From assembly GCA_902629495.1 (NCBI GenBank), contig CACORA010000016.1:1-45801 (forward strand): a stretch of 45,801 bases of DNA, read 5' to 3'. This DNA is from Planctomycetaceae bacterium. Lineage in GTDB: Bacteria; Planctomycetota; Planctomycetia; Pirellulales; UBA1268. The notes below the pieces were generated by a model. The model was not told the DNA's origin, made no database searches, and saw nothing but the letters and a program-made list of their open reading frames with translations. How positions within the stretch are numbered: the first letter of the stretch is position 1; the number at the start of each line of letters is the position of its first letter. The translations under genes were made by a program, and so were the position numbers. Positions 43,502 through 45,801 of this stretch are shown piece after piece.

Positions 43502-45115
43502 ATGAAGTCTACAAACAGGAATCCTCTTGTCCTTCCACGTCGCATGATTCGGCAGCTTCGTGACGCAGGCAGACGCCTCAAGATGGCTGATTCGCTTGGA
43601 ACACGCCTGAGTGGCAATGAGGTCCTGCTACGGATTCTGGCTGCTCGGCTGGTTCTGGAAAAAGTTCTGGCACCCGATGAGAAAAGAGTTGGAGTCTTAC
43701 TACCTCCAACTGCCGGAGCAGCAATTGTAAATGCTGCCTTGGCTTTGTCAGGGCGAGTTGCCGTTAATCTAAATTACACAACGTCACAGTCCATTTTTGA
43801 TATCTGTATCGAACGTGCTGGACTCCAGCATGTTATCTCAACGCAAACGTTTTTAGATCGGATCAATCTTGATCCGGGTCACAAACTGTTGGATGCAGGG
43901 GCGCTTCGGACGCAACTCTCAATGACACAAAAAATTGCTGCCTTCGTGCAAGCAAGACTGCTGCCCATCTCTTTATTGGAAAAATACCTCGGTGTGGACA
44001 GACTGCAACAAAATGACATCCTCACCATTATTTTCACCTCGGGTTCAACAGGTGATCCGAAGGGTGTGGTCCTGACTGAAGAGAATGTTGGTTCCAATGT
44101 GCAAGCAATTGACCATGTACTTCATCTCTCACCTGCAGATACCGCCCTCGGGGTGTTGCCTTTTTTCCATTCCTATGGATACACCACCACACTGTGGACA
44201 CCACTCACCCTTGACCCTGCAGTGATTTATCACACGGATCCAAGGGATGGCAAAACAGTAGGCCGCCTGGCGCGTGACCACCACGCAACCATTCTTATGG
44301 CAACGCCTACATTTCTCAGAATCTATATTCGCCGAACACCAAGCGAGGACTTCTCCACACTCGAAGCCGTATTTGGTGCAGCTGAAAAACTCACTCAAGA
44401 TGTTTCGGATGCTTTTGAGCAGAAGTTCGGTGTACGGCCAAGTGAAGCCTATGGTGCCACAGAATTATCTCCACTTGTTGCTGTCAATGTTCCACCTTCT
44501 CGCCATGTACCAGGGCGCGCCGTCGATGCTCGTGAGGGTACTGTGGGTCTGACAATTCTTGGCTCACACGCAAGAATTACAGATCGTGAAACGGGAGAGG
44601 AATGTGCGACCGGTCAAGAGGGGCTTCTGTGGATCAGTGGGCCAAACGTTATGCAAGGGTACCTCGATCGACCTGACCTCACTGAAAAAGTAATCAAGGA
44701 TGGCTGGTACTGCACGGGTGACATTGCCATGCTTGACCAAGATGGATTTATCACCATCACTGGGAGAGAAAGTCGCTTTTCCAAAGTAGCGGGAGAGATG
44801 GTGCCACATATCAAAGTTGAGGAAGCACTCAATAAGGAACTTGAAGCATCTGATGGAGAACTCCTGGCAGTGGTCTCGTCTGTCCGAGATGCTACGAAAG
44901 GGGAGAAACTTGTGGTCTTTCACACATGTGAAATAGGTGACCCTCAGGCCTTGTGCCGTAGAATGGCCAGCCACGGATTTCCCAATCTGTGGATTCCGGG
45001 AGCAGATGCCTTTTGTCGCATTGATGAGATACCTGTTCTAGGGACGGGAAAGCTCGATCTCAAGCATCTTTCAAATTTGGCTCAGAAGCATTTTGGATTG
45101 GACGGACAAGGATAA
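43502..45115 (+). CDS. AMP-binding acyl ligase (acyl-ACP synthetase/acyl-CoA ligase type)
   Basis: A 537-residue ANL-superfamily adenylating enzyme, which activates a carboxylic acid, probably a fatty acid, as acyl-AMP. Motif A3 is TSGSTGDPKG (179-188), A5 is YGATELSP (317-324), A7 is YCTGD (403-407, Asp407) and the A10 Lys is Lys517 in GTGKLDLKH. The overall shape and the FFHSYGYTTTLWTPL segment match the synthetase half of Aas (acyl-ACP synthetase/lysophospholipid acyltransferase) better than a CoA ligase for small acids. The acyltransferase half is absent. Whether the acceptor is CoA, ACP or a lipid cannot be told. It shares a divergent gap of 109 bases with leuS and is followed 8 bases later by a GH2-like gene, so they may form an operon. 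Confidence 0.88.
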   Translation: MKSTNRNPLVLPRRMIRQLRDAGRRLKMADSLGTRLSGNEVLLRILAARLVLEKVLAPDEKRVGVLLPPTAGAAIVNAALALSGRVAVNLNYTTSQSIFDICIERAGLQHVISTQTFLDRINLDPGHKLLDAGALRTQLSMTQKIAAFVQARLLPISLLEKYLGVDRLQQNDILTIIFTSGSTGDPKGVVLTEENVGSNVQAIDHVLHLSPADTALGVLPFFHSYGYTTTLWTPLTLDPAVIYHTDPRDGKTVGRLARDHHATILMATPTFLRIYIRRTPSEDFSTLEAVFGAAEKLTQDVSDAFEQKFGVRPSEAYGATELSPLVAVNVPPSRHVPGRAVDAREGTVGLTILGSHARITDRETGEECATGQEGLLWISGPNVMQGYLDRPDLTEKVIKDGWYCTGDIAMLDQDGFITITGRESRFSKVAGEMVPHIKVEEALNKELEASDGELLAVVSSVRDATKGEKLVVFHTCEIGDPQALCRRMASHGFPNLWIPGADAFCRIDEIPVLGTGKLDLKHLSNLAQKHFGLDGQG

Positions 45116-45123
45116 TCAGAAGA

Positions 45124-45801
45124 ATGATTTCACAATCTCCCACGATGGATGTCATTCTTGGCCGCTGTGATGACATGCGTTCGGAAGTGTACGTTCGTTT
45201 TCGCGATCTGCACGAATCAAAAGAAGTGCCGGTGATCAGTGGGACACTCACGGGCCCAGAATCTTCACTCGCCATTACCCTACCCACCACTGCCACACTG
45301 TCAAATCTTGGCCCGGGCCCGGATGACACGTTGCTTGCACGGGCGGTCCTCACTGAACCAGGCTACTGGACACCTGAGCTACCGCACCAATATCACTTAC
45401 GCGTCGACGTCAATGTCAGCAACACAGTGGTCGCCTCCTGCAATCGCCATGTTGGACTACGTCGGCTGGGCATTCGCTCACGGTCATTCTGGTTGGAGGG
45501 GCGACGCTGGGTTCCACGAGGCGTGCATTGCAGGCCAGATGAGATCGACCCAGACGTATTTAGGACATCGCTCACGTCAGCTGTCATTGATAAACCTCCT
45601 GAAGACGTGTGCATGATGGCGAATGAACAAGGCATTCCCATACTGGCACGCTTTGATCGTGAATCCATCATCCAGCATATTTCCCTTTTTAGTCATGTTA
45701 GTGTCATGGCGGTGATACTGCATGACATGCGACATGATCAGTGCAAGCACATCATAGAACTGATCCGTCCGCTCAAAGGAACATCTCTTCTGGGCCTTGA
45801 A
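45124..45801 (+). CDS. GH2-like protein, 5' part only (cut by window edge)
   Basis: An open frame of 226 codons runs to the window end. The sequence reads as an N-terminal beta-sandwich (SEVYVRFRDLH, ISGTLTGPESSLAITLPTTA), then GYWTPELPHQYHLRVDV, which fits the 'xWxPExPxLYxLxV' pattern of glycoside hydrolase family 2. It then has GLRRLGIRSRSFWLEGRRWV followed by PRGVH, matching the strand and 'RGVNRH'-type entry into the GH2 barrel. The next part continues as a likely barrel (DVCMMANEQGIPILARFD). The catalytic glutamates lie beyond the edge, so activity cannot be judged. No signal peptide is seen. The start lies 8 bases after the ligase stop, with AGAAG just ahead, suggesting co-transcription. 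Confidence 0.65.
   Translation, partial: MISQSPTMDVILGRCDDMRSEVYVRFRDLHESKEVPVISGTLTGPESSLAITLPTTATLSNLGPGPDDTLLARAVLTEPGYWTPELPHQYHLRVDVNVSNTVVASCNRHVGLRRLGIRSRSFWLEGRRWVPRGVHCRPDEIDPDVFRTSLTSAVIDKPPEDVCMMANEQGIPILARFDRESIIQHISLFSHVSVMAVILHDMRHDQCKHIIELIRPLKGTSLLGLE

Noticed and set aside
1..45801. CRISPR arrays, insertion sequences, phage or integrase genes
   Set aside because: No spaced direct repeats, transposase motifs or terminal inverted repeats were seen on either strand. The region looks like ordinary chromosome.
1..45801. tRNA or rRNA genes
   Set aside because: I looked in the intergenic gaps for TTCGA-type arms and CCA ends and found none that fold into a cloverleaf. Short or unusual RNAs could still be missed without a covariance search.

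Overview
The window looks like a chromosomal segment of a planctomycete, probably a Pirellulales-like lineage of moderate GC (estimated by eye at about 48%). The best markers are a BBP7-type outer-membrane beta-barrel protein, a long glycine/glutamine-rich secretin encoded away from other type II secretion genes, a type-B succinate dehydrogenase operon, long Pst permeases, acidic DPF-repeat tails on a TPR protein, and several secreted or lipoprotein genes with only generic similarity. Genes lie on both strands in short operons. I found no rRNA, tRNA, CRISPR array, insertion sequence, phage gene or attachment site. Two genes are cut by the window edges.

Layout. Positions 1-169 hold the 5' end of a secreted protein gene on the minus strand. 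463-4481 is a trehalose operon: otsA, then an OtsB-GH15 fusion that starts with TTG inside the otsA stop. 4509-9053 holds a membrane-anchored LysM protein with a degenerate L,D-transpeptidase fold (-), a C-terminal-processing protease (+) and folC (-). 9193-15688 holds the BBP7 porin-like protein, a pterin dehydratase that overlaps accD tail to tail, rpe and bifunctional putA. 15829-22702 is a complete phosphate operon, pstS-pstC-pstA-pstB-phoU, with enlarged permeases.

22915-27432 is a plus-strand group of less familiar genes: a secreted DUF11/CARDB-like protein, a metallophosphoesterase-like protein that has lost metal ligands, cutA, an unknown protein and a TPR protein. 27449-32479 (-) encodes a PAS-GAF-receiver protein, the secretin and a DUF423 membrane protein. 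32711-36316 is sdhCAB, followed by a DEAD-box helicase, a family 4-type uracil-DNA glycosylase and a small lipoprotein. 39096-43392 (-) is leuS then glgC. The right end (+) has an acyl-adenylate ligase followed 8 bases later by a truncated gene with a GH2-like N-terminal region.

Functionally most of this is housekeeping: carbon storage (GlgC, OtsA/OtsB), phosphate uptake, the TCA cycle, proline catabolism, folate, fatty acid and pentose metabolism. No clear new defence or mobile system is visible. The least explained parts are probable pseudoenzymes (the YkuD-like domain at 4509-5834 and the phosphoesterase at 24531-25802), the OtsB-GH15 fusion, the propeller-like PstC insert, the response regulator with a kinase remnant, and the 24531-26630 operon with its long inverted repeat. 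All domain calls come from reading motifs by eye; no database search was run.
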